A stretch of DNA of 64,000 nt, taken from the NCBI GenBank assembly GCA_002477755.1, contig DLKD01000035.1, positions 1 to 64,000 of the forward strand, in the 5' to 3' direction. Both the position numbers and the translations under genes were made by a program. Each line of letters starts with the position of its first letter. The stretch's first letter is position 1. Positions 42,149-49,723 of this stretch are shown one piece after another. A model generated the notes under the pieces. That model saw nothing but the letters and a program-made list of their open reading frames with translations. It was not told the origin of the DNA and searched no databases. This DNA is from Gordonia sp. UBA7599. Lineage in GTDB: Bacteria > Actinomycetota > Actinomycetes > Mycobacteriales > Mycobacteriaceae.

Positions 42149-42940
42149 ATGTGCGACGACGAGATCGTGCGCCACGCCCACGCCGAGGCGCGCCGTCTCT
42201 CGCGCCGTGATGCGTTGCGCGCGACCGCCGTCGCGTCGGGGCTGGTGCTGACCGGTGTGGGAGGTGCGGCGGTGGCTTCGGCGTCGCCGTCGGGCCGGGT
42301 CGTCGACCTCACGCACGCTCTTTCGCCGAACTTCCCGATGTGGCCGGGCAACCCGCCATTCACCGCCGTTCAGACGTCGACGGTGGGCCCTAGGAACTCG
42401 GGTTACGCCACGCGGTGGCTGGGCTTTGCCGAGCACTCGGGAACCCACGTCGACGCGCCCGCGCACAAGATCGGCAACGGCATCACCGTCGATCGGATCG
42501 CGCCGGCCAATCTGGTGGCGCCGCTGGTCGTCATCAGCATTGCGGGCAAGGCCCGCCGCAACCCCCGTGCGCTGCTGACCGAACGCGACATCGCCGACTT
42601 CGAGAACCGCCACGGACGGATTCCGCGTGGGTCGCTGGTGGCGCTGCACACCGGGTGGCAGCCAAGCACCGGCGGTCCCGACGCCGCCGGGTTCGACCCG
42701 GACGCGGTGCGCATGCTCATCGTCGAGAGGGCGGTCGTCGCGATCGGGACCGACACGATGTCGGTCGACATCCGCGATGCGGTAGGCGCGCACGCCGCGA
42801 TCCTGGGTTCGGGCCGCTATGCCGTCGAAACGCTGGCGAACCTGACGTCGGTGCCGCCGCTGGGCGCGAGGGTCGTCGTCGGGGCTCCGAAGTTCGCCGG
42901 GGGTACCGGCGGCCCGGCGCGGGTCCTCGCCCTGACGTGA
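42149..42940 (+). CDS. Tat-exported cyclase/kynurenine formamidase-like hydrolase
   Basis: 263 residues, starting 1 nt after the previous stop. The Tat-type signal RRLSRRDALRATAVASGLVLTG precedes VVDLTHALSPNFPMWPG and the metal-binding motif EHSGTHVDAPAH, the signature of the cyclase (PF04199-type) family. Later parts show FDPDAVRMLIVERAVVAIGTDTMSVD. Family members are Zn/Mn amidohydrolases, for example kynurenine formamidase. The substrate is unknown. Last clearly coupled gene of the operon. Confidence 0.88.
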   Translation: MCDDEIVRHAHAEARRLSRRDALRATAVASGLVLTGVGGAAVASASPSGRVVDLTHALSPNFPMWPGNPPFTAVQTSTVGPRNSGYATRWLGFAEHSGTHVDAPAHKIGNGITVDRIAPANLVAPLVVISIAGKARRNPRALLTERDIADFENRHGRIPRGSLVALHTGWQPSTGGPDAAGFDPDAVRMLIVERAVVAIGTDTMSVDIRDAVGAHAAILGSGRYAVETLANLTSVPPLGARVVVGAPKFAGGTGGPARVLALT

Positions 42941-42989
42941 ACCTTTTGAGTTCCGTCCGGCCGACGGTCGTACCGGTACCATCCCCACC

Positions 42990-43319
42990 ATGAGCGGCGA
43001 GATTTACAGCGACGATGTCATCACGCTGGACGACGGCGGCCTCACCCTGAGCAAGTATTATTTCCCACTGGGCTCGGCCAAGCGGATCGAGTACGCCGAC
43101 ATCAAGGGCGTGGCTGTGGAGACGATGAACTGGGCCACCGGTAAAGGTCGGGTCTGGGGCGCGACCGACCCCCGGTTCTGGCTTCCGCTGGACAAGCGTC
43201 GGCACAAGAAGTCCACGTTGCTGGTCTTCGGCGTCGGTAAGCGGGTCAAGCCCTGCGTCACGCCGGATGATCCGGATCGCGTGCTGGAACTCTTGCGGGA
43301 ACGGGTGCCCGTCGCCTGA
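42990..43319 (+). CDS. Hypothetical PH-like small protein
   Basis: 109 residues starting MSGEIYSDDVITLDDGGLTLSKYYFPLGSAKRI. Alternating strands and a final helix (DDPDRVLELLRERVPVA) resemble a bacterial PH-like domain. There is no signal peptide. It lies 49 nt after the cyclase, so possibly in the same transcript, and ends 12 bp from the convergent RyR-domain gene. Confidence 0.75.
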   Translation: MSGEIYSDDVITLDDGGLTLSKYYFPLGSAKRIEYADIKGVAVETMNWATGKGRVWGATDPRFWLPLDKRRHKKSTLLVFGVGKRVKPCVTPDDPDRVLELLRERVPVA

Positions 43320-43331
43320 GCGCAGCTCGGC

Positions 43332-45713
43332 CTATCGGGTGATCGGCCGGTAGTTCAAAGCGAACTCATCGGCCGGCACCGGCCACTGCTCGCCGCCCCC
43401 GCCCTCGACGACCCAGTCGCCGGGCTGGGCGGGCACCGGGCCCTCGAGGGTATCGATGATCTCGCCGTCGTGAGCGGGGCGAGCGCGCACCTCGCCGATC
43501 CGGCGGTAGCGATCGCCGTCGACGAGCTCGTAGGTCGCCGTGAAGACGTCGTCGCGCACCGACCGCACCGGGTCATCGGGTGACGTGCGCACCTCCCAGT
43601 CGCCAGGGCCGGCGGTCATCGCGTCGCCACCGGACGTCGTCCACGTCCAATCCTCGAACCGCTGTCGCGCGACGACCTCGCCGACGCGCTCGAACGTTTG
43701 CCAATCGTCGATGGCGCTGACGTCGTCGTCGTTCTTGCGCGCGGTCTGGTAGCCGAGTTCGCGCAATTTCGTCAGGGTCCCTGCCAGGCTCGTCAGCGCG
43801 CGTGTGACCTTCGCCGGATCAGCCTCGATCTCCGACCAGGGAACCAGATAGTCGTGGTGCTTGCGCCCATTGTCGCGCTTCCCGTGGGTCCAGCCATTGG
43901 CACGGTAGAAGCGGCACCAGTCCTCGTGTTCGGCCTGGGCCATGCGCAGTACGGTCGCCTCGTCGAAGCCGAGGGCGGCGAGCTGGTCCAATGGTTGCGC
44001 ATCGGAGTGCCCCGGAACCCACGGCTGCGCGTCGGCGGTGCTGCGCCAGGTCCGATCGCTCAGCGTCTCCACGATCCACAGCGCGTTGGCGACCTGACGC
44101 CGATTGGACTCGCGGTAGAACTCGTCGAGTCGGTCCCAGGGCTGCGCGGCCGCGCCGCCGTCGGGATTGACGTAGCGCTCGTGGATCGATCGCGCGGCGA
44201 CCTCCCACGAATCGTGTGCCTGACCGTCGGGGATCTCCATGGTCGTCTCGAACATGTGCAACCGGCCAACGACCGGACGGGCCTGCGCGTAGCCGACCGG
44301 CGCCGTACCGACCGCATGCGCGGCGGTGTGTGCGAAGACCGGTGTCTTCGGGTAGCGCATCGCGATGCGTGTCGCCAGCGTCGGGTCGAGGTCGGTGTCG
44401 ACCAGCACCACAGCGGTCTTGCCGGGATCGCCGGTGATCAACCCCGACATCGTCGACACGGTCGGAGGTTCGTCGACGGCGGTGACCGGCGGGCGCTCGG
44501 CGGGCAACCCCATCTCGGTCCTGGAGCGATGATGATCGGCAACGACCTCGTCGGCACCGGTGTCGACGAGAACGGCCTCGGGCAATGGCGTGTTTCCGTG
44601 GTAGTCGGCGTCGAGCTGACGGGCGGCGAGTTCGGCGCACAGCGCGAGAGTCAGCTGAGAGGTGCCACAGATGACGATCTTCTCGACGCCCTCGTCGGTG
44701 ATCTCGTCCACCAGCTTGCGGGCGGTCACCTCGTAGATTCCGACGGTGTCGCGGGCCCAGCGATCCCCGGCGGGGACGGCCTCCGACCGTGCCCGGTCGA
44801 ACTGCTCGGCGCGCCAGGCCGCCGCCTGCCACGGGTCGTCGATGCGCACGACGACCGGCAGTCGCGTGCGGCTGTTCGTCGCGCCGACCTCGGAGAGAAC
44901 CTCGAGTCTGGTGAGGTTGAGGGTGGCGTTCGCATCGAGCAGGTACAGCGCGTCGAGCTTGCGGAACAGCCGCAGTGATGCCCAGGAGTCGGTGCGGGCG
45001 AAGTCGACGGTCACCACGCGCGCTCCATGGGCGCGGGCCGCCACGATGCAGGGGCGCTCGGGCGAGCCGGTGACCACGACGAGTATCGACCGGCGGGACA
45101 GTGCGCCGGCGATCGCCGCGACCAGCGGGGCGCTGTCGTCGTCGATTCCGACCACCGCGGTGACCGACCGATTGAGGCGGGTCTTGATGAAGATCGCGAG
45201 CCGGTCGAAGCGGGAGCGCATGAGAACGATGGCCACACCGACCAGGGACAGGACGACCGCGGTCAGCGCGGTCAACTGCGCGACATAGACCGCCACCGGT
45301 GTCTCGATCGACGCTTGGGCGATGCACTCGCTGCCGTAGCCGGCGTCGCCGCGCATCAGTTTGGCCGTCGCGATGACCGCGGTGAAGAAGGCGGGGTGCT
45401 GACCGTCGTGGCAACGCATGTACGACGCCATTCCGAGCACCGCGCTCAGCGCTGCCAGACCGGCGACCAGCGCAATGGGTGCTGCGGACGTACCGTGACC
45501 GCGCGTGTAGACGTACGTCAGCGACAGGACGAGTACCAGGGCGATCACGATGGACCACACCGAGTACGGGCTGCCGAACCACGACACCGCCGCGGGCAGG
45601 CCTTCGAGAATCGACGGCCGCGCCGCGACGAGGGCGAGATAGCCCACCACCACGATCGTCACCACGGTCAAGACCGTTCGTCCGACGGGACGCCGCGGCG
45701 GGTCAGGGGTCAT
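43332..45713 (-). CDS. Membrane protein with Rossmann-like and RyR domains
   Basis: 793 residues from ATG at 45713. Four membrane segments in the first ~170 residues (TVLTVVTIVVVGYLALVAA; YSVWSIVIALVLVLSLTYVYT; IALVAGLAALSAVLGM; YVAQLTALTAVVLSLVGVAIVLM). A TrkA-N/RCK-like region follows (TAVVGIDDDSAPLVAAIAGALSRRSILVVV, near 180). A RyR domain lies near 535-620 (NRRQVANALWIVE...AQAEHEDWCRFYRANGWTHGKRD). The C-terminus has two PGDW repeats (PGDWEVR, PGDWVVE). RyR domains in bacteria are predicted ligand sensors, so this is a candidate channel or sensor. Convergent with the TIR operon. Confidence 0.85.
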   Translation of the reverse strand: MTPDPPRRPVGRTVLTVVTIVVVGYLALVAARPSILEGLPAAVSWFGSPYSVWSIVIALVLVLSLTYVYTRGHGTSAAPIALVAGLAALSAVLGMASYMRCHDGQHPAFFTAVIATAKLMRGDAGYGSECIAQASIETPVAVYVAQLTALTAVVLSLVGVAIVLMRSRFDRLAIFIKTRLNRSVTAVVGIDDDSAPLVAAIAGALSRRSILVVVTGSPERPCIVAARAHGARVVTVDFARTDSWASLRLFRKLDALYLLDANATLNLTRLEVLSEVGATNSRTRLPVVVRIDDPWQAAAWRAEQFDRARSEAVPAGDRWARDTVGIYEVTARKLVDEITDEGVEKIVICGTSQLTLALCAELAARQLDADYHGNTPLPEAVLVDTGADEVVADHHRSRTEMGLPAERPPVTAVDEPPTVSTMSGLITGDPGKTAVVLVDTDLDPTLATRIAMRYPKTPVFAHTAAHAVGTAPVGYAQARPVVGRLHMFETTMEIPDGQAHDSWEVAARSIHERYVNPDGGAAAQPWDRLDEFYRESNRRQVANALWIVETLSDRTWRSTADAQPWVPGHSDAQPLDQLAALGFDEATVLRMAQAEHEDWCRFYRANGWTHGKRDNGRKHHDYLVPWSEIEADPAKVTRALTSLAGTLTKLRELGYQTARKNDDDVSAIDDWQTFERVGEVVARQRFEDWTWTTSGGDAMTAGPGDWEVRTSPDDPVRSVRDDVFTATYELVDGDRYRRIGEVRARPAHDGEIIDTLEGPVPAQPGDWVVEGGGGEQWPVPADEFALNYRPITR

Positions 45714-45882
45714 GTTTGGCGAGTCTAGTCGCGTCGCGATCGGCGACACCCGGCCCGACCTGCGCGATGTGTCAAGTTCGCCGGATTCGCCTACAATTGG
45801 ACACAAGACCGCAGGTTGTCCCGGTGTCCGCACCCGGTTGACCGACCTGCGCTCGAATCGTGAAGAAATCGATGGTTGGAGA

Positions 45883-47097
45883 ATGATGGGTTACCCCCAT
45901 AGCTTGAGTCAGACTCGACGCCTGCCCGTGGCGGTCTTGGCGGTGCTGATGGCACTGGTGGGGCTCCTCAGCGCATGCACCAAGTCGCCGACGTACTCCG
46001 ACGCTGTCAGTGACGCGTCGCGGTTCTCCGACCTTGCGGCTCCCGAGATGACCATCACCGACGGTGGTGCCGTGCTGAAGGAGAACGCCATCGGCGTCCA
46101 GCCGGGCTCGCCGGTCACGGTGAAGGTCGAGCAGGGCTCGCTGACCGATGTGAAGGTCACCAGCGGCGGAAAAGTAATCCCGGGTGAGATCACCGACAAC
46201 GGTGCGACCTGGACCAACAGCGTGCCGATGGACTTCGCGAGCCGGTACACGCTGACGGCACAGGCCAAGGGCGTCGGCGGCACGGCTGACGTTTCGCGCT
46301 CCTTCACGACGAGCACCGCGAACAACTTCACGATGCCCTACCTCGTCCCGCGCAACGGTGAGGTCGTGGGCGTCGGTCAACCGATCTCGGTGAAGTTCGA
46401 CGAGCCGATCACCAATCGCAAGGCGGTCCAGGACGCGATCACCATCACCACGGAGCCCAAGGTCGAGGGCGCGTTCTACTGGGTCAGCCCGCAGGACGTG
46501 CGCTGGCGCCCGGCGGAGTTCTGGAAGCCCGGCACCAAGGTGAGCGTCGCCGTCAACGTGTTCGGCAAGGACCTCGGCGACGGCGTGTACGGCCAGAAGA
46601 ACGTGAGGTCGACGTTCCGCATCGGCCGGCAGATGCTCATCACCGCCGATGATCGCACCAAGATGGTGACCTTCGAGCGCGACGGCAAGGTCATCCGGCG
46701 GATGCCCACCTCGATGGGCAAGCCCGGCACCCCGACCGACAACGGCATCTACATCGTCGGCGACAAGCACGCGCGACTCGTCATGGACTCGTCCACCTAC
46801 GGTGTGCCGGTGAACTCGGCAGACGGGTACCGCACCCCGGTCGACTACGCCACGCAGATGTCCTACAGCGGCATTTACTTTCACTCCGCCCCGTGGTCGG
46901 TGTGGGCCCAGGGCAACACCAACACCAGTCACGGCTGCCTCAACCTGAGCCCCGACAATGCTCTGTGGGTCATGCAGAACACGCTGCGCGGCGACCCGGT
47001 CACGGTGAAGTACACCCAGGGTCCGCGACTGTCGGGCGTCGACGGTCTCGGCGACTGGAACATCCCGTGGTCGGTGTGGAAGAAGGGCAACGCCTAA
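45883..47097 (+). CDS. L,D-transpeptidase lipoprotein (LdtMt2-like)
   Basis: 404 residues from ATG at 45883 (a second ATG follows at once). Signal peptide with lipobox LSAC. Two Ig-like domains lead to the YkuD domain with YFHSAPWSVWAQG and intact TSHGCLNLSP (Cys near 352), then DGLGDWNIPWSVWKKGNA. It forms 3-3 peptidoglycan crosslinks on the outer face of the membrane and is the target class of carbapenems. Close paralogue of the gene at 32471, whose motif is SNGC. The upstream part of the open frame overlaps the divergent promoter of the RyR gene and is ignored. Confidence 0.95.
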   Translation: MMGYPHSLSQTRRLPVAVLAVLMALVGLLSACTKSPTYSDAVSDASRFSDLAAPEMTITDGGAVLKENAIGVQPGSPVTVKVEQGSLTDVKVTSGGKVIPGEITDNGATWTNSVPMDFASRYTLTAQAKGVGGTADVSRSFTTSTANNFTMPYLVPRNGEVVGVGQPISVKFDEPITNRKAVQDAITITTEPKVEGAFYWVSPQDVRWRPAEFWKPGTKVSVAVNVFGKDLGDGVYGQKNVRSTFRIGRQMLITADDRTKMVTFERDGKVIRRMPTSMGKPGTPTDNGIYIVGDKHARLVMDSSTYGVPVNSADGYRTPVDYATQMSYSGIYFHSAPWSVWAQGNTNTSHGCLNLSPDNALWVMQNTLRGDPVTVKYTQGPRLSGVDGLGDWNIPWSVWKKGNA

Positions 47098-47181
47098 GCC
47101 TTCTCCCGGTCCCGTCACGGTTGGGTCTCGCCTCGCGTCGCGGAGAGTCCACCAGAATCTGACGCGGTAACCTTGCGCCCC

Positions 47182-48678
47182 ATGGGCGAAGGAGGTAGAC
47201 GTGCAGCACTAGTCGCGCTGTCGGCTGCGCTTGCCACCGGGGCAGTGTTGTCCTCTGCTCAGGCTGTGCACGCAGCACCGGTCCTGCCGAGTTCGGGCTG
47301 TATCAACGATCTGCCGCCCAAGCCTCAACCGCATCCGTTCGGGCCGGGTGACATGATCCCCAAGGAATACCGCCTTGACTTGCCGTATTTGCGGTTCCTC
47401 CCGGTTCCCGAGCCGGCGCCGCAGCCCAATCCGGTCCGGATCAAGTCGCAGCCACCGCCGTCGAAGAAGAAGCGGTGCGTCGACCCGTGCCCGGACATCA
47501 CCGATCCCAAGAAACCCGCGCCCTCGGGGAACGGATCACTGGGCAGTCTCGAGGCACCCAAGGTGACCCTCAAGCCGTCGCCGATCACCATTCCCTTCTC
47601 GGTGCCCAACCCCAATCCACCGAAGCTTCCGCCACCGCCGCCCAAGGTTGATCCGGGCTGGGACCGTGCACCGCTGGAGAGGGCGCCGCGCGCGCCGCGA
47701 GTCGGGCTGGTGCGGTGGGTGTCGACACTGACCGGTCAGGGGTCGACAAGCCGCACCGACAAGCGCTGGCAGGTGATGGGCACCGACTTGGGCATTATGT
47801 GGGAGAGCAAGCCGGGCCAGATCGCGGTGGCCTTCGGCGACACGTTCGGTAAGGGCTTCCGGCCGCCGGGGGCCAACGGCGGCGACTGGCGCTCCAACGT
47901 CATCGGCGTCAGTTCCGACAAGAAGCTCTCCGACGGCATGGCGATCGACACGATGATCCAGGACAGCCGCTGCCACGCGGTGCAGGTCGTCGACTCGCGC
48001 CACATCAACAATTACGAGCTGACGACGATCCCGACGTCGGGCTTCGCGATCGGCGGCCGGCAGTTCATGACGTACATGTCGGTGCGCATGTGGGGGCAGC
48101 TGGCGAACACGTGGCTGACCAACTACGGCGGTCTGGCCTATTCCGACGATGGTGGCTCGATCTGGACGAGGGACCCCTACATGCGGTGGGACAACGTCTT
48201 CGGGACGTCACAGTTTCAGGTGTCGTCGATGGTCCCCGACGGTGACTACGTCTACATGTTCGGCACACCCAATTCGCGCTACGGCTCGGTCGGCTTGGCG
48301 CGCGTTCGCAAGGAGGACGTGCTCAACAAGACGGCCTACCAGTATTGGCGGGACGGCCGCTGGACCCCGACGCGGGACGCCAACGCCGCTTCGGTGCTCT
48401 TCGGCGGTCCGACCGGAGAGCTCTCCGTCCGCCACAACGCTGCCGCCGATCGGTGGGAGATGACCTACCTCGACCCGGTGCGCAGCGCGATCATGATCCG
48501 TACGTCCCGCACACCGCAGGGGGCATGGTCGGAGCCGGCGCGCCTCGTTGACGCCGGCTCACGTACGGAGCTGTACGGCGGTTTCATGCATCCGTGGTCG
48601 ACCGGGGACGAACTGTACTTCACACTCAGTCAGTGGTCGACCTACAACGTCAGCCTCATGCGCGCGCACGTGTACTGA
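47182..48678 (+). CDS. Secreted DUF4185-type protein with Pro-rich N-terminus
   Basis: 498 residues from ATG at 47182. A signal peptide (RAALVALSAALATGAVLSSAQAVHA) is followed by ~130 residues of Pro/Lys-rich sequence with paired cysteines (KKKRCVDPCPDI). The folded domain from about 165 has beta-propeller features (VAFGDTFGKGFRPPG, GGLAYSDDGGSIWTRDPYMRW, GTPNSRYGSVGLARV, TYLDPVRSAIMIRTSRTPQGAWSEP), as in the DUF4185 proteins of mycobacteria. Probably a cell-wall-associated glycan-binding protein or glycosidase. TAACCT lies 8 nt before the ATG. Confidence 0.85.
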   Translation: MGEGGRRAALVALSAALATGAVLSSAQAVHAAPVLPSSGCINDLPPKPQPHPFGPGDMIPKEYRLDLPYLRFLPVPEPAPQPNPVRIKSQPPPSKKKRCVDPCPDITDPKKPAPSGNGSLGSLEAPKVTLKPSPITIPFSVPNPNPPKLPPPPPKVDPGWDRAPLERAPRAPRVGLVRWVSTLTGQGSTSRTDKRWQVMGTDLGIMWESKPGQIAVAFGDTFGKGFRPPGANGGDWRSNVIGVSSDKKLSDGMAIDTMIQDSRCHAVQVVDSRHINNYELTTIPTSGFAIGGRQFMTYMSVRMWGQLANTWLTNYGGLAYSDDGGSIWTRDPYMRWDNVFGTSQFQVSSMVPDGDYVYMFGTPNSRYGSVGLARVRKEDVLNKTAYQYWRDGRWTPTRDANAASVLFGGPTGELSVRHNAAADRWEMTYLDPVRSAIMIRTSRTPQGAWSEPARLVDAGSRTELYGGFMHPWSTGDELYFTLSQWSTYNVSLMRAHVY

Positions 48679-48777
48679 ACAGGCCGAATCAGGGTTTCTG
48701 CGTATCCCGTGCCAATCGGTCGATTTTCCGGAGTGAGACATCAGTATCGATTATTCTGCGATGTGGAACAGTCCCAT

Positions 48778-48800
48778 TGCGGCCGGTTCGCCGCTCCGCA
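48778..48800 (+). promoter_or_regulatory. 5' leader hairpin A with UUCG loop
   Basis: TGCGG/CCGCA outer stem, small internal loop, CGG-TTCG-CCG inner stem, 28 nt before the start codon of the first small secreted peptide. The same structure recurs at 49364-49388 (leader B), with an AAGGA ribosome site a few nt after each. Confidence 0.5.
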
Positions 48801-48828
48801 GATCAAGGAGAAAGGCGGGACGACGGGG

Positions 48829-49026
48829 ATGTCGATGACCCGAAAGGCTTTGGTGTGTGCGCCGCTCGTCGCGGTGGCGATTGGGCTTGGAGGTGGAGTT
48901 GCGTCGGCCGGCGGTTGGCACGAAGACGACCCGAGCGGTCACGGTTGCATCTTGAAGAATGGCGGCAAGGGGACCTACACCTACGACAAAGCCCACAACC
49001 ACTGGCACTGCCTGCCCAAGCGCTGA
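48829..49026 (+). CDS. Small secreted peptide 1 (two-Cys family)
   Basis: 65 residues from ATG at 48829 (ATG at 48835 is possible). The signal peptide MTRKALVCAPLVAVAIGLGGGVASA leaves a ~38-residue peptide with the pattern C-x3-NGxxGTYTYDKA...HWHC. The same C...NG/DG..G(T/Y)Y...C pattern recurs in the next two genes. It is His-rich at the C-terminus (DKAHNHWHC), so it may bind metal. Function unknown. Confidence 0.75.
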   Translation: MSMTRKALVCAPLVAVAIGLGGGVASAGGWHEDDPSGHGCILKNGGKGTYTYDKAHNHWHCLPKR

Positions 49027-49045
49027 GCGAAGCAAGGAGATGACG

Positions 49046-49330
49046 ATGGCACGTACACATTTCACGAAGGCCGGTATCGCCGCTGCCGCAGTCGGCATGG
49101 CCGTAGGAGTCGGCAGCCTGGGGATTGGAAGCCTGACGGCTGGCGCCGCATCGGCGGAGCCCAGGTACGGCGCCCCGTGTACCAACCAGGACGGGGCCCC
49201 GGGCTACTACGTCTGGGAGAACGACGACAAGACGGCCTATAACAACAACCTGATCTGCAACATCACCGGTGACGCTCCCCGCGTGGGCCGCAAGAAGCCG
49301 CCGCCACCGCCGGATCCCTTCGGCAGCTGA
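49046..49330 (+). CDS. Small secreted peptide 2 (two-Cys family)
   Basis: 94 residues from ATG at 49046, 6 nt after AAGGAG. Signal peptide (ARTHFTKAGIAAAAVGMAVGVGSLGIGSLTAGAASA), then CTNQDGAPGYYVWEND...LICNITGDAPR and a Pro-rich tail PPPPPDPFGS shared with peptide 3. Starts 20 nt after peptide 1, so co-transcribed. Function unknown. Confidence 0.75.
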   Translation: MARTHFTKAGIAAAAVGMAVGVGSLGIGSLTAGAASAEPRYGAPCTNQDGAPGYYVWENDDKTAYNNNLICNITGDAPRVGRKKPPPPPDPFGS

Positions 49331-49363
49331 TCAGTTCAATGAGTTTCCGGGGATGGTCCCCAA

Positions 49364-49388
49364 CTGCAGTCGGTTCGCCGACCTGCAG
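49364..49388 (+). promoter_or_regulatory. 5' leader hairpin B with UUCG loop
   Basis: CTGCAG/CTGCAG outer stem, internal loop, CGG-TTCG-CCG inner stem, followed by CCAAGGAAGAAGGGAG. It aligns with leader A at 48778-48800; one outer-stem pair changes from G-C to A-T on both sides, a compensatory change. Confidence 0.5.
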
Positions 49389-49411
49389 TCCAAGGAAGAA
49401 GGGAGTGGCGA

Positions 49412-49657
49412 GTGTCGATTTCCCGTAAGGCAATGATGTGTGCACCTTTGGTCGCCGTGGCGATTGGACTCGGTGCGGGCGCGGCGCAGGCCGTGCCGAA
49501 GAGCGGTGACCCGGGCGGTTCGCCCTGCACCGACCAGAACGGCGCGAAGGGCACCTACATCTGGAGCCCGAGCACCAACCAGTGGGTCTGCAAGATCGGC
49601 GGCGATGCGCCACAGCAGAAGAAGGCGCCGCCGCCTGCCTCACCCTTCGGCAGCTAG
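49412..49657 (+). CDS. Small secreted peptide 3 (two-Cys family)
   Basis: 81 residues from GTG at 49412 (GGGAG 6 nt upstream). Signal peptide MSISRKAMMCAPLVAVAIGLGAGAAQA, nearly the same as in peptide 1. Mature part CTDQNGAKGTYIWSPSTNQWVCKIGGDAP plus a tail ending PPPASPFGS as in peptide 2. The three form a tandem family of exported two-cysteine peptides of unknown role. Confidence 0.8.
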   Translation: MSISRKAMMCAPLVAVAIGLGAGAAQAVPKSGDPGGSPCTDQNGAKGTYIWSPSTNQWVCKIGGDAPQQKKAPPPASPFGS

Positions 49658-49675
49658 GGTCTCCGGGCCACAGCC

Positions 49676-49709
49676 ACTCGACCCGTCGACAAAAGTCGGC
49701 GGGTCGAGT
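49676..49709. terminator. Bidirectional terminator
   Basis: ACTCGACCCG-TCGAC pairs with GTCGG-CGGGTCGAGT around AAAA (one mismatch), between the peptide genes and the convergent alkyl sulfatase. Confidence 0.8.
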
Positions 49710-49723
49710 GCTATCTGCAATTG

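Noticed and set aside
43698..44978. 426-residue plus-strand open frame
   Set aside because: Antisense to the RyR-domain gene; runs through its conserved regions.
45772..47118. 448-residue minus-strand open frame
   Set aside because: Antisense shadow of the L,D-transpeptidase gene; Arg/His/Val-rich with no motifs, typical of high-G+C antisense frames.
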